DNA of 64,000 nucleotides from Neisseria musculi (GTDB taxonomy: Bacteria; Pseudomonadota; Gammaproteobacteria; Burkholderiales; Neisseriaceae), in the NCBI RefSeq assembly GCF_014297595.2, contig NZ_CP060414.2, positions 2,666,001 through 2,730,000 of the forward strand, read 5' to 3'. The position numbers were made by a program, and so were the translations under genes. Of the stretch, positions 45,918 to 54,517 are shown piece after piece. The notes beneath the pieces were generated by a model. That model made no database searches. It was not told the DNA's origin and saw only the letters and a list, made by a program, of their open reading frames with translations. The stretch's first letter is position 1. Each line of letters opens with the position of its first letter.

Positions 45918-46643
45918 ATGCTGAAAACCTTATTGAAACCCGTTGCGCTGCTCACCTTGATGCTGGGTGCCGCACTGCCTGCTTCTGCCGAAACGCTCCA
46001 TTATAATGTGGTTGAATTTTCCGAAAGTGCCAGTGTCGAGCTTTTGCGCGACACCATGACGGTGAACCTGCGCGTGCATGAAGAAGGCCGCAGCCGTGAA
46101 ACCGTGAGCGGCAATTTCGTGAAAAAACTCAACAACGTTACCCGCAAAGCCTCGGCTGCGCCGTTTAAATCCGAACTGCTGCACCGCAGCGCATCCCCCC
46201 GCTACGAATACGACAGCAAAGGCAAGCGCACGCAAACCGGTTGGGAAGAGCAGGCGGTGGTGCAGGTGGAAAGCAAAAACTTTGAAGCCTTGAACAAATT
46301 GGTTGCAGAAAGCCGCAGCGATGCCGATTTGGAAAGCCTCACGTTCAAAGTGTCGAAACAAAACCGCCAAGATGCTTTGGACGAAGTGAGCCAAGCCGCT
46401 TTAGCCCGCTTTAAAGACCGCGCCGCTGCGCTCGCCAAAGCCATGGGTTTCCGCAACTATAAAATCGTGCGTTTGAATTTCGGCCAAATCGGCAGCCGCC
46501 CGATCGACAGCGGCACGCCGGTGATGATGCGCGCTGCCAAAGCTGCGGCCGTGTCTGACGAAGCCGCCGCCCCCGTGCCGGAGCACACCAGCCCCGGCAC
46601 CGAAGAAGTCAGCATCACCGTGCGCGGCACGATACAGATGTGA
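45918..46643 (+). CDS. Periplasmic SIMPL-domain (DUF541) protein
   Basis: The 241-residue protein has a signal peptide (MLKTLLKPVALLTLMLGAAL, PASA) and a SIMPL domain: ETLHYNVVEFSESASVELLR, then the central GWEEQAVVQVESKNFEALNK and DRAAALAKAMGF near the C-terminus. The SIMPL fold is also found in BP26/OMP28-type proteins that form periplasmic channels-like rings; function here is unknown. The frame is open from 45669, but only ATG 45918 gives a signal peptide. Followed by a DUS-pair hairpin and an M48 lipoprotein gene. Confidence 0.85.
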   Translation: MLKTLLKPVALLTLMLGAALPASAETLHYNVVEFSESASVELLRDTMTVNLRVHEEGRSRETVSGNFVKKLNNVTRKASAAPFKSELLHRSASPRYEYDSKGKRTQTGWEEQAVVQVESKNFEALNKLVAESRSDADLESLTFKVSKQNRQDALDEVSQAALARFKDRAAALAKAMGFRNYKIVRLNFGQIGSRPIDSGTPVMMRAAKAAAVSDEAAAPVPEHTSPGTEEVSITVRGTIQM

Positions 46644-46656
46644 TGCCTGCGAAGTT

Positions 46657-46696
46657 TTTCAGACGGCCCGATTTTGCTTGAAGGCCGTCTGAAAAT
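46657..46696 (+). terminator. DUS-pair hairpin between SIMPL and M48 genes
   Basis: TTTTCAGACGGCC and GGCCGTCTGAAAA flank a 14-base loop, in the outward order. Confidence 0.5.
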
Positions 46697-46733
46697 ATGT
46701 GTTTTGCCCATCTCTGCAACAGGGAATATCCCG

Positions 46734-47540
46734 ATGAAAACAGCCTTCCTCCTACGCTCGATTCTTGCCGCCGCCGCCCTTGCCGCTGCTTTGGCGGGCT
46801 GCACCTCGGTAGCCGATATGGTCGGTTACGACAGCAGCAGCCTTAACGAAAGTGCCGCCAGAAGCTACAGCCGGGCGATGCAGCAGGCGCGCAGCAGGCA
46901 GCTGCTCGACACCGCCTCGCCAACCTCGCGCCGCATCCACGGCGTGTTCAACCGTCTGCGCCCCTATGCCGAGCGTGCTAACCAAACCGGCGTGCCGTTC
47001 AACTGGCAGATGAGTGTGATTCAATCCAACGAGCTGAACGCATGGGCGATGCCGGGCGGCAAAATGGCGATATACACCGGCATGGTGGAGCGCCTGAAGC
47101 TGAGCGATGACGAAATCGCCGCCGTAGTCGGCCACGAAATGGCGCATGCCCTGCTCGAACACAGCAAAAAAGCCATCGGCCAGCAGGTATTGACCGGCCT
47201 GGCCGTTAATGTCGGCAGCTCGATTTTGGCCGCCGGCACCGGCATCAGCAGCGATGCTGTCGGCCTTTCTTTCGGCCTGTTGAGCCAATACGGCGTGAAT
47301 ATGCCTTTTTCGCGCAGCCAGGAGCGCGAAGCCGACATGCTCGGCGTGCGCCTGATGGCGCAGGCGGGCTACAACCCGCAGGCGGCCGTTTCGGTGTGGG
47401 AGAAAATGAACCGTGTGGGCGACAACAACAATGCCTTAAACGCCATCACTTCTTCACACCCCACCAACAATGCGCGTATGGCGGCTATCCGCAAAATATT
47501 GCCGGAAGTGATGCCGGTTTACGAGCGCAGCCGCCGCTAA
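46734..47540 (+). CDS. M48-family metalloprotease lipoprotein (LoiP/YcaL-like)
   Basis: The 268-residue lipoprotein (signal with lipobox LAGC, AALAAALAGCTSVADM) carries the zinc protease motif HEMAH in VVGHEMAHALLEHSKKA and the downstream glutamate in SRSQEREADMLGVRLMAQAG. AFVMPGGKMAIYTGMV-type sequence (AWAMPGGKMAIYTGM) is typical of M48 outer-membrane quality-control proteases such as LoiP. It probably acts in the periplasm on misassembled outer-membrane proteins. ATG 46734 chosen for the signal peptide. Confidence 0.88.
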   Translation: MKTAFLLRSILAAAALAAALAGCTSVADMVGYDSSSLNESAARSYSRAMQQARSRQLLDTASPTSRRIHGVFNRLRPYAERANQTGVPFNWQMSVIQSNELNAWAMPGGKMAIYTGMVERLKLSDDEIAAVVGHEMAHALLEHSKKAIGQQVLTGLAVNVGSSILAAGTGISSDAVGLSFGLLSQYGVNMPFSRSQEREADMLGVRLMAQAGYNPQAAVSVWEKMNRVGDNNNALNAITSSHPTNNARMAAIRKILPEVMPVYERSRR

Positions 47541-47560
47541 GCGGTTTTAGCGGTAAACAT

Positions 47561-47592
47561 CAGGCCGTCTGAAAAGAGTTTCAGACGGCCTG
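47561..47592 (+). terminator. DUS-pair terminator after M48 gene
   Basis: CAGGCCGTCTGAAA and TTTCAGACGGCCTG flank AGAG, 20 bp after the stop. Confidence 0.75.
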
Positions 47593-47769
47593 AAATATTG
47601 CAGCAGGCCGGCGGGCTGTCGGGCAGGGCGGGTTATGGTGATGGTTTCCGAACATTGCCGGGATTGCGGCCGGTGTTTCTGCAACGCACCGGCCACAATC
47701 CCACACACCCCGCCGCTTACGCCGTATCCGCTATATAATCCCGGCCGTCTGAAACCATTTTTCCACACC

Positions 47770-48600
47770 ATGCCGCAAACCCTCGATCAATGGCTGCAAG
47801 CCTGCCCGCTGCCCAAAAACGAAGCACGTATGCTGTTGCAGCACGCCGGCGGCTACACCCGCGCCCAACTGGTTACGCGCGGGCAGGAGCCGCTGCCCGA
47901 TACCGTGGCCGCCGCCGCCGATGCGCTGGCCGAACGCCGTATCCGCGGCGAGCCCGTGGCCTATATTCTTGGCACGCGCGAATTTTACGGCCGCATGTTC
48001 CAAGTGGACGGCAGCGTGCTGATTCCCCGCCCCGAAACCGAGCATTTGGTTGAAGCCGTGCTCGAACACCTGCCGCAGGGCGGCAGCGTGTGGGATTTGG
48101 GCACCGGCAGCGGCATCATCGCCGTCACCGTTGCGCTCGAACGCCCCGATGCCCGCGTGTGCGCTTCCGACATCAGCCCCCGAGCCCTGCAAACCGCCGC
48201 CGCCAATGCCCGCGCGCTCGGCGCATGCATCGGATTTGCCTGCGGCTCGTGGTTTGATGCGCTCAGGCCGTCTGAACACCGGCGCTTCGACATCATCGTT
48301 TCCAATCCGCCCTATATCGAAGCGGGCGACCGCCATTTGCAGCAGGGCGATTTGCGTTTCGAGCCGCAAAACGCGCTCACCGATTTTTCAGACGGCCTGA
48401 GCGCCATCCGCATCTTGGCGCGGGGTGCGGGCAGGCGGCTCAAAGAGGGCGGCCTGCTGCTGCTGGAACACGGCTGCAGCCAGGGCGCGGCGGTGCGGGC
48501 ACTGTTTGCACAAAACGGATTTGCGCAGGTGGAAACGCAGCAGGATTTGGCGGGGTTGGACAGGCTCACGCTGGGCCGTCTGAAAGCTGCGGCTGCGTAG
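47770..48600 (+). CDS. prmC: Release-factor glutamine N5-methyltransferase PrmC
   Basis: PrmC methylates the GGQ glutamine of RF1 and RF2 using SAM. The 276-residue enzyme has an N-terminal helical domain, SAM motif I (WDLGTGSGIIAVTVAL) and the catalytic NPPY motif (VSNPPYIE). The frame is open from 47635, but ATG 47770 gives the family N-terminus. Two uptake sequences are embedded in coding sequence (AGGCCGTCTGAA near 48266, encoding RPSE; TTTTCAGACGGCCTG near 48385, encoding FSDGL). Confidence 0.93.
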   Translation: MPQTLDQWLQACPLPKNEARMLLQHAGGYTRAQLVTRGQEPLPDTVAAAADALAERRIRGEPVAYILGTREFYGRMFQVDGSVLIPRPETEHLVEAVLEHLPQGGSVWDLGTGSGIIAVTVALERPDARVCASDISPRALQTAAANARALGACIGFACGSWFDALRPSEHRRFDIIVSNPPYIEAGDRHLQQGDLRFEPQNALTDFSDGLSAIRILARGAGRRLKEGGLLLLEHGCSQGAAVRALFAQNGFAQVETQQDLAGLDRLTLGRLKAAAA

Positions 48601-49034
48601 GGTTGACGGGAAAGCGGGCGAATATGGATGGCCGCGCCCGCGTCTGGCCAAGTACGCGGTTTGCGCGGGCAAAGGGTCGCGCTGCCCCGCCCGAACTGCC
48701 GCAGTGGCGGGTGTTGCCGTCTGAAACCGTTCAGACGGCCTTTGGAGGGTGTCGCAGGCGGGGTTGCCGCAGGGCGGACGCCGCAAACGGTATCCATGCC
48801 GATACTGCCGTGATTTCAAAGCGGCCCGTCCCCCGCCGGGCATGCCTGAATTGGCGCGGGCGGCCGGGCATTTGCCGGCGGCGGTTTTCAGACGGCCGGT
48901 GCCGGCAAGGGGCGGGCTGTTTGCATTTTTCATGCCGTTGGCTGCGCGGCGTGAAAGCAGGCGGTGTTCGGGCGTTTCAGACGGCCTGACGGCTGTTTTT
49001 GCAAAAACATCAGCTTGAAACTTCTAGCCCCCTT
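48601..49034. other. DUS-rich spacer prmC-HAD gene
   Basis: Several DUS halves (near 48718, 48732, 48888, 48977) but no gene recognised on either strand. Confidence 0.5.
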
Positions 49035-49685
49035 TCACAGCCCGGCCAGCAGCCCGGGCAGTTCGGCCAAATCATCGATAACCGCCAAACAGCCCGCCTG
49101 CCGCAGCTGCGCTGCCGGGTGTGCGCCGGTGGTGATGCCCACGGCGCGGGCGCGGGCGTTGGCGGCCATTTCCAAATCGTAAACGGTGTCGCCGACCACC
49201 AGGGCATCGGCAGGGTGCAGCCCCAGCTCATCACACAGCTTGAACACCATATCGGGCGCGGGTTTGGAGGGCTGCTCGCCGGCGCAGGCGGTGGCAAGCC
49301 AAAAGCCGGCGGTGCCGGTTTGGGCGACGGCCTTCTCCAGCCCGCTTCTGCTTTTGCCGGTGGCCACCGCCAGCCAATAGCCTTGCTGTTTAAGCGTTTG
49401 CAGGCAGGGAACGGCGCCGGCAAACAGCTTCATGTTGTGGTTGTTGGGGTTGAGATAATGGTGGGCGTAGGTTTCGGCCAGTTGCTCTTTGGTGTGGATA
49501 TCGGCATCGGGCGCAAGGTGGCGGATAATGGTAACGAGGTTGTAGCCGATGAGTTTTTTGATGTCGGCAGCCTCGGGGGCGGGCAGGCCGCACTCGGCGA
49601 AGGTTTGACGGAAGGTGTCGATAATCGGGCCGGTGGTGTCGGCCAGCGTGCCGTCCCAGTCGAAAATAATCAGTTTGGGCTTCAT
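49035..49685 (-). CDS. HAD-superfamily phosphatase, phosphoglycolate phosphatase-like
   Basis: The 216-residue protein is a HAD subfamily IA hydrolase: nucleophile motif IFDWDGTLADTTG (Asp9, Asp11), Thr/Ser motif II in AVATGKSRSGLEKA, Lys in SKPAPDMVF, and acidic motif IV in VVGDTVYDLEMAANA. The cap domain lies between about residues 20 and 80. The closest functional guess is Gph-type phosphoglycolate or RluC-associated HAD phosphatase; the substrate is not readable from sequence. ATG follows AGGAGCAGCAACC. Confidence 0.85.
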   Translation of the reverse strand: MKPKLIIFDWDGTLADTTGPIIDTFRQTFAECGLPAPEAADIKKLIGYNLVTIIRHLAPDADIHTKEQLAETYAHHYLNPNNHNMKLFAGAVPCLQTLKQQGYWLAVATGKSRSGLEKAVAQTGTAGFWLATACAGEQPSKPAPDMVFKLCDELGLHPADALVVGDTVYDLEMAANARARAVGITTGAHPAAQLRQAGCLAVIDDLAELPGLLAGL

Positions 49686-49997
49686 GGTTGCTGCTCCTGG
49701 TTGCTTTTGCGGATTTGTTACGGGCGGCGCAGAGGTTTTTTTGCTTTCGGGCGGTTAAATTCTTTCAACCATTTTGGTTTGTCTATGATGTTTCCTATCT
49801 TGGGCGGTGCTGTTAAAACTGCCGGGGAAAATCGGTTTATTTTACTGCCGTTTCTGTAAATCTTGGTAAGGCCGTCTGAAAAGGTGTAGAATACGCGCCG
49901 TTTCCAACCACCTGCCTGCATGCTTCAGGCACGCATCATGGAACTTCCCCATCCATCACCCGCAACACACAAACCCACCGTTTAACCATCCCGCCCG

Positions 49998-50032
49998 AAT
50001 ACTGCCCCCGCGCTTCAGGCGGGCGGAGTATT
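49998..50032 (+). promoter_or_regulatory. mgtE leader hairpin overlapping the Shine-Dalgarno
   Basis: AATACT…CCCGC and GCGGG…AGTATT form a stem-loop ending two bases before the mgtE ATG. The GGAG (50025-50028) ribosome site is in the 3' arm. A second hairpin (TGCCTG/CAGGCA, about 49914-49931) precedes it. This layout could make mgtE translation structure-dependent. No known magnesium riboswitch was recognised. Confidence 0.5.
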
Positions 50033-50033
50033 T

Positions 50034-51479
50034 ATGAGCATCGAAGCAAATTCCCCCGAAACTGCCGAAACAGACAAAGCCGCACGGGTGCCGCTCGACA
50101 TCGAACGCGTGCACGCGCTTGCCGAAGTGCTGCTGCCCGTTGCCGAGCAGATTGAAAACAATCTGCCGGTTGAAGACGAAACCTTAAACGCCCGGTTGGT
50201 CGAGTTGATTGCCGTGCTGCACGAGCTGCACCCTGCCGATGTGGCGGCGGTGCTCGAATCGCTGCCGCCCAAAGAACGCTCGATGGTGTGGCACCTGGCC
50301 TCGCCCGAAGAAGACGGCGAAGTGCTGCTGGAAGTTTCCGATGCGGTGCGCGAAACGCTGATCGAGTCGATGGACAAAGAAGAGCTGCTCGCCGCCGTTG
50401 ACGATTTGGACGCAGACGAGCTGGCCGAGCTGGCAGACGGCCTGCCGCACCAGGTGGTGTATGAAGCACTGCAAACCCGCGATGCCCAAGAGCGCGCGCA
50501 GGTGCGGGCGGCGATGTCGTATGCAGACGGCCGGGTTGGCGCGGTTATGGACTTCGAGCTGGTGAGTATCCGCGCCGATGTGGCCTGCGAAGTGGTGTTG
50601 CGCTACCTGCGCCGTTTTGAGAGGCTGCCCGACCACACCGATAAAATTTTCGTGGTAGATGAAAACGATGTGCTGCAGGGCGTGCTGCCGATACGCAAGC
50701 TGTTGGTGGCCGACCCCGAAGAGCAGGTGGAAAACGTGATGGCCACCGATGTGGTGCGCTTCAGCCCCGAAGACGATGTTGAAGAAGCCGCGCAGGCGTT
50801 CGAGCGTTACGATTTGGTAACCGCCCCGGTGGTGGACGGAAACCAAAAGCTGATCGGCCGCATCACCATCGATGAGATGGTAGACGTTATCCGCGAAGAG
50901 AGCGAAGCCGATATGTTGAACATGGCCGGTTTGCAGGAAGAGGAAGACCTGTTTGCGCCGATTTGGGATTCGGTGAAAAACCGCTGGGTGTGGCTGGCCG
51001 TGAATCTGTGCACGGCCTTTGTTGCCAGCCGCGTTATCGGCGCGTTTGAGGGCAGCATCGAAAAAATCGTGGCACTGGCCGCGCTGATGCCGATTGTGGC
51101 GGGTATAGGCGGCAACTCGGGCAACCAAACCATCACCATGATTGTGCGCGCAATGGCGGTGGGGCAGATTTCCGGCGTGCAGGCGCGGCGGCTGCTGAAA
51201 AAAGAAGTGGGCGTGGCGCTGGTAAACGGCCTGATTTGGGGCACGGTGATGGGCGTGGTTGCATGGCTGCTCTACAGCAGCGCAGGCATAGGCTTCGTGA
51301 TGGTGGCCGCGATGACGCTCAATCTGCTGCTTGCTGCCACCGTGGGCGTGCTGATTCCGGTGGCGATGGAGAAAGCCGGCCGCGACCCCGCGCTGGGCAG
51401 TTCGGTGCTGATTACTGCGGTAACCGACTCGGGCGGTTTTCTGATTTTTCTGGGGCTGGCAACGATGTTTTTATTGTGA
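50034..51479 (+). CDS. mgtE: Magnesium transporter MgtE
   Basis: The 481-residue protein has the MgtE layout: an N-terminal superhelical domain (LHELHPADVAAVLESLPPKE), two CBS domains (about residues 155-285, with VMDFELVSIRADV and VMATDVVRFSPED), a connecting helix and five membrane helices in which NLCTAFVASRVIGAFE and GIGGNSGNQTITMIVRA form the pore-lining PNF/GNSGNQ region. MgtE is a Mg2+-gated channel in the inner membrane. Ends in a DUS-pair terminator shared with recG upstream sequence. Confidence 0.93.
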   Translation: MSIEANSPETAETDKAARVPLDIERVHALAEVLLPVAEQIENNLPVEDETLNARLVELIAVLHELHPADVAAVLESLPPKERSMVWHLASPEEDGEVLLEVSDAVRETLIESMDKEELLAAVDDLDADELAELADGLPHQVVYEALQTRDAQERAQVRAAMSYADGRVGAVMDFELVSIRADVACEVVLRYLRRFERLPDHTDKIFVVDENDVLQGVLPIRKLLVADPEEQVENVMATDVVRFSPEDDVEEAAQAFERYDLVTAPVVDGNQKLIGRITIDEMVDVIREESEADMLNMAGLQEEEDLFAPIWDSVKNRWVWLAVNLCTAFVASRVIGAFEGSIEKIVALAALMPIVAGIGGNSGNQTITMIVRAMAVGQISGVQARRLLKKEVGVALVNGLIWGTVMGVVAWLLYSSAGIGFVMVAAMTLNLLLAATVGVLIPVAMEKAGRDPALGSSVLITAVTDSGGFLIFLGLATMFLL

Positions 51480-51498
51480 TGCACGCATGGCGGGCAAA

Positions 51499-51533
51499 AG
51501 GCCGTCTGAAAGCCTATTTTCAGACGGCCTTTT
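51499..51533 (+). terminator. DUS-pair terminator after mgtE
   Basis: AGGCCGTCTGAAA and TTTTCAGACGGCCTTTTC flank a short loop, 20 bp past the stop. Confidence 0.75.
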
Positions 51534-51615
51534 CTATACCCTGCGGATACCGTTGGCAATGAAAAATCGTTTAAAATGGCCGCGCCTGCCGCTTTCAATT
51601 CATTGGATTCACTGT

Positions 51616-53655
51616 ATGAACCCCGAACACCAAAAGCTGCTCAAAATCAACGATGCCGCCGCCAAGAGGCTCGCCAAGCTCAATCTTTGCACGCCGTGGG
51701 ACATGGTGCTGCACCTGCCGCTGCGCTATGAAGACGAAACACACATCATGCCGATTGCCGATGCGCCGGTCGGCACGCCGTGCCAGGTGGAAGGGGAAGT
51801 GGTTCATCAAGAAATTCAGTTTAAACCGCGCAAACAGCTGGTTGCGCAGATACGCGATGGTTCGGGCGGCGTGCTGCATCTGCGCTTTATCCATTTTTAC
51901 CCCGGCCATCAAAAGCAGCTCGCGGCAGGCAAACGCATCCGCGCGGTGGGTGAAATCAAACACGGGTTTTACGGCGATGAGATGATACACCCGAAAATAC
52001 GCGATGCCGAAAGCAGCAGCCTGGCCGAAAGCCTCACGCCCGTGTATCCCACCGTTAACGGCCTCAACCAGCCCACGCTGCGCCGCATCGTTCAGGCGGC
52101 CTTAGACAGCATTCCCCTTCACGATACCCTGCCAAACGAATTATTAGGCCGTCTGAAACTGCCGCATTTGGCCGAAAGCCTGCGCCTGCTGCACGCGCCG
52201 CCGCCGAGTTTCACCGTTCGGCAGCTTTCAGACGGCACCCTGCCCGCCTGGCAGCGGTTGAAGTTTGACGAGTTGCTTGCGCAGCAGCTTTCGATGCGGC
52301 TGGCGCGGCAGAAACGCATCAGCGGGCAGGCCGGGCCTTTGCGCGGCACGGGCGAATGGTCGCACAAACTGCTCGCCGCGCTGCCGTTTGCGCTTACCGC
52401 CGCCCAGCAGCGCGTATTGGCCGAAATCCGCACCGATATGCAGCAGCCCCACCCCATGCACCGCCTGCTGCAAGGCGATGTGGGCAGCGGCAAAACCATC
52501 GTGGCCGCGCTGTCGGCACTCACCGCCGTTGAGGCAGGATGCCAGGTGGCGGTGATGGCGCCCACTGAAATTCTGGCCGAACAGCACTACGCCAAGTTCA
52601 AACAATGGTTCGAGCCGCTGGGTTTGAGCGTGGCATGGCTCTCCGGCAGCCAGCGCAAAAAGGCCAAAGAAGCCAATAAAGCCGCCATTTCAGACGGCCT
52701 CACCCAAATCGCAGTCGGCACACACGCCCTGTTTCAAGACGATGTTGAATTTCAAAATCTCGGTTTGGTGATTGTCGATGAGCAGCACCGTTTCGGCGTG
52801 GCGCAGCGTTTGGCCTTAAAAAACAAAGGGCAGGATGTGCACCAACTGATGATGTCGGCCACCCCCATTCCGCGCACGCTGGCCATGAGCTTTTTCGCCG
52901 ACCTTGATGTTTCGGTGATTGACGAGCTGCCGCCCAACCGCACCCCGATTAAAACCCGCCTGGTGAACAGCGCGCGCCGCGCCGAAGTGGAAGGGCTGGT
53001 GTTGGGCGCATGCAAAAAAGGACAGCAGGCCTATTGGGTTTGCCCGCTGATTGAAGAAAGCGAAACCCTGCAACTGCAAACCGCCACCGAAACCCTGCAA
53101 ACACTTCAGACGGCCTTGCCCGAACTGAACATCGGCCTGGTGCACGGGCGCATGAAACCTGCCGAAAAAGCCGCCGTGATGGCTGAATTTATCTCAGGCC
53201 GTCTGAATGTGTTGGTGGCCACCACCGTGATTGAAGTGGGCGTGGACGTGCCCAACGCCAGCCTGATGGTGATTGAGCACGCCGAGCGCATGGGCCTGGC
53301 GCAACTGCACCAACTGCGCGGCAGGGTGGGGCGCGGCGCCGCCGCCAGCTCCTGCGTGCTGCTGTTTGCCGAACCATTGAGCGACTTGGCCAAAGCGCGC
53401 CTGAAAGTGATTTACGAGCACACAGACGGCTTTGAAATCGCCCGCCAAGATTTAACCATACGCGGCCCCGGAGAATTTCTCGGCGCCCGCCAAAGCGGTG
53501 TGCCCATGCTGCGCTTTGCCAATCTTGAAGAAGATTTGCAGCTTTTAGAGCAAGCCCGCGAAACCGCTGCCCTGCTGATTGAAGAGCGGCCGGACATCGT
53601 TGAAGCACATTTAAACCGCTGGCTCTCGAGCAGGGAAGGGTATTTGGGGGTGTGA
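51616..53655 (+). CDS. recG: ATP-dependent DNA helicase RecG
   Basis: RecG remodels stalled forks and branched DNA. The 679-residue protein has the OB/wedge domain (about 50-150), Walker A QGDVGSGKT, the DEQH-type motif II (VDEQHRFGVAQR), motif III MSATPIPRTLAM, motif VI QLRGRVGRG and the TRG region (RGPGEFLGARQSG). Length agrees with family (about 690). The open frame begins at 51487 within the terminator; ATG 51616 gives the canonical start MNPEHQKLLKINDAAAKRL. Confidence 0.95.
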   Translation: MNPEHQKLLKINDAAAKRLAKLNLCTPWDMVLHLPLRYEDETHIMPIADAPVGTPCQVEGEVVHQEIQFKPRKQLVAQIRDGSGGVLHLRFIHFYPGHQKQLAAGKRIRAVGEIKHGFYGDEMIHPKIRDAESSSLAESLTPVYPTVNGLNQPTLRRIVQAALDSIPLHDTLPNELLGRLKLPHLAESLRLLHAPPPSFTVRQLSDGTLPAWQRLKFDELLAQQLSMRLARQKRISGQAGPLRGTGEWSHKLLAALPFALTAAQQRVLAEIRTDMQQPHPMHRLLQGDVGSGKTIVAALSALTAVEAGCQVAVMAPTEILAEQHYAKFKQWFEPLGLSVAWLSGSQRKKAKEANKAAISDGLTQIAVGTHALFQDDVEFQNLGLVIVDEQHRFGVAQRLALKNKGQDVHQLMMSATPIPRTLAMSFFADLDVSVIDELPPNRTPIKTRLVNSARRAEVEGLVLGACKKGQQAYWVCPLIEESETLQLQTATETLQTLQTALPELNIGLVHGRMKPAEKAAVMAEFISGRLNVLVATTVIEVGVDVPNASLMVIEHAERMGLAQLHQLRGRVGRGAAASSCVLLFAEPLSDLAKARLKVIYEHTDGFEIARQDLTIRGPGEFLGARQSGVPMLRFANLEEDLQLLEQARETAALLIEERPDIVEAHLNRWLSSREGYLGV

Positions 53656-53719
53656 GCGGCGCCGGGGCAGCCCGGTGTGTTCAATCAAGCAGGGCAGGGG
53701 ATTGGGGGTTGCGGGCAGG

Positions 53720-54139
53720 CGGCGGGGCGGATAAATTTTTCGCCGTGTTTTGAATGTTGAAAGGGTCTGAGCCGTCTGAAAAAGCCTGCCGATGCAAATC
53801 TTTCAGACGGCCTGAAGTTTTTTGATGCGGATAAGGTTTGCAGCGCGGCAGCACGGGCATGACAGAAAGGCCGCCGTACGGCACACGGTTACCCCGTGTG
53901 CCGGGTCGGCTGTTTAGTACCCAAACCCCGCTGAGGTTTTTGCAAAAATCTCTGAATGCCGTCTGAAAACGGATAACGTTATTTGCTTTGCCATTCCGCC
54001 GGCGGCGAAGGTGCGGCGGACTTGGGAAGCTTATGGCGGCGGATAAATTTTTTGTGATGTTTTTTTGAATATTGCGAAAGCCGCAGGCCGTCTGAACAAT
54101 CTGCTCGATGCAGATTTTTCAGACGGCCTGAAGTATTGC
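53720..54139. repeat. Two ~105-bp direct repeats with DUS pairs
   Basis: 53720-53822 and 54034-54139 share GGCGG(…)GGATAAATTTTT, TTTTGAAT(G/A)TTG, a DUS, CGATGCA(A/G)AT and a DUS complement followed by CCTGAAGT. The second unit leads directly into MITE-like copy 4. The region 53656-54517 has no gene. Confidence 0.65.
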
Positions 54140-54148
54140 AAAAGCCGG

Positions 54149-54319
54149 GTGGTTTACATTTTTTATACCAAACGGCCTGTGTTTTCAAACGGCCCGGGGC
54201 GGTTCGTGATTTTCGGCTTTTTAAGCATTACGCGGCTTTGCTGCGTTTTCGGGCATTTGTGGCCTTTCGAAACGCCAAAACGGGCCTTCGGGCAGAAAAC
54301 GGAAAAGTGTAAACGATGC
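54149..54319 (+). repeat. MITE-like repeat, copy 4
   Basis: Starts GTGGTTTACATTTTTTATAC and ends AAAGTGTAAACGAT, parallel to copy 1 termini; total about 170 bp. Interior keeps CCAAACGGCCTG and GGTTCGTGATTTT-type segments but is diverged. Confidence 0.65.
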
Positions 54320-54397
54320 GGGGTTTTCTGCATCTGAGGCCGTCTGAAAGATTTGGGAAACGGCTTGATGCCGTTACGGCGGGTATTTTCCCAAAAA

Positions 54398-54430
54398 AGG
54401 CCGTCTGAAAATCTGTTCAGACGGCCTTAT
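54398..54430. terminator. DUS-pair hairpin downstream of surface lipoprotein gene
   Basis: AAGGCCGTCTGAA and TTCAGACGGCCTT around a short loop. Confidence 0.6.
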
Positions 54431-54517
54431 ATTGCACCCAAGAAACGGGGTGCATGTTTACATGCTTTTCAGACGGCCTTTGCCGGCCGAGCGGTGGTTT
54501 TCGACTCAAGCCCCCGC

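Noticed and set aside
48601..49034. Genes in the prmC-HAD spacer
   Set aside because: Open frames are produced by high GC and embedded DUS (encoding RPSE or FSDG) and look unlike proteins.
50184..51128. 314-codon antisense open frame over mgtE
   Set aside because: Shadow frame; mgtE has clear domains in the forward direction.
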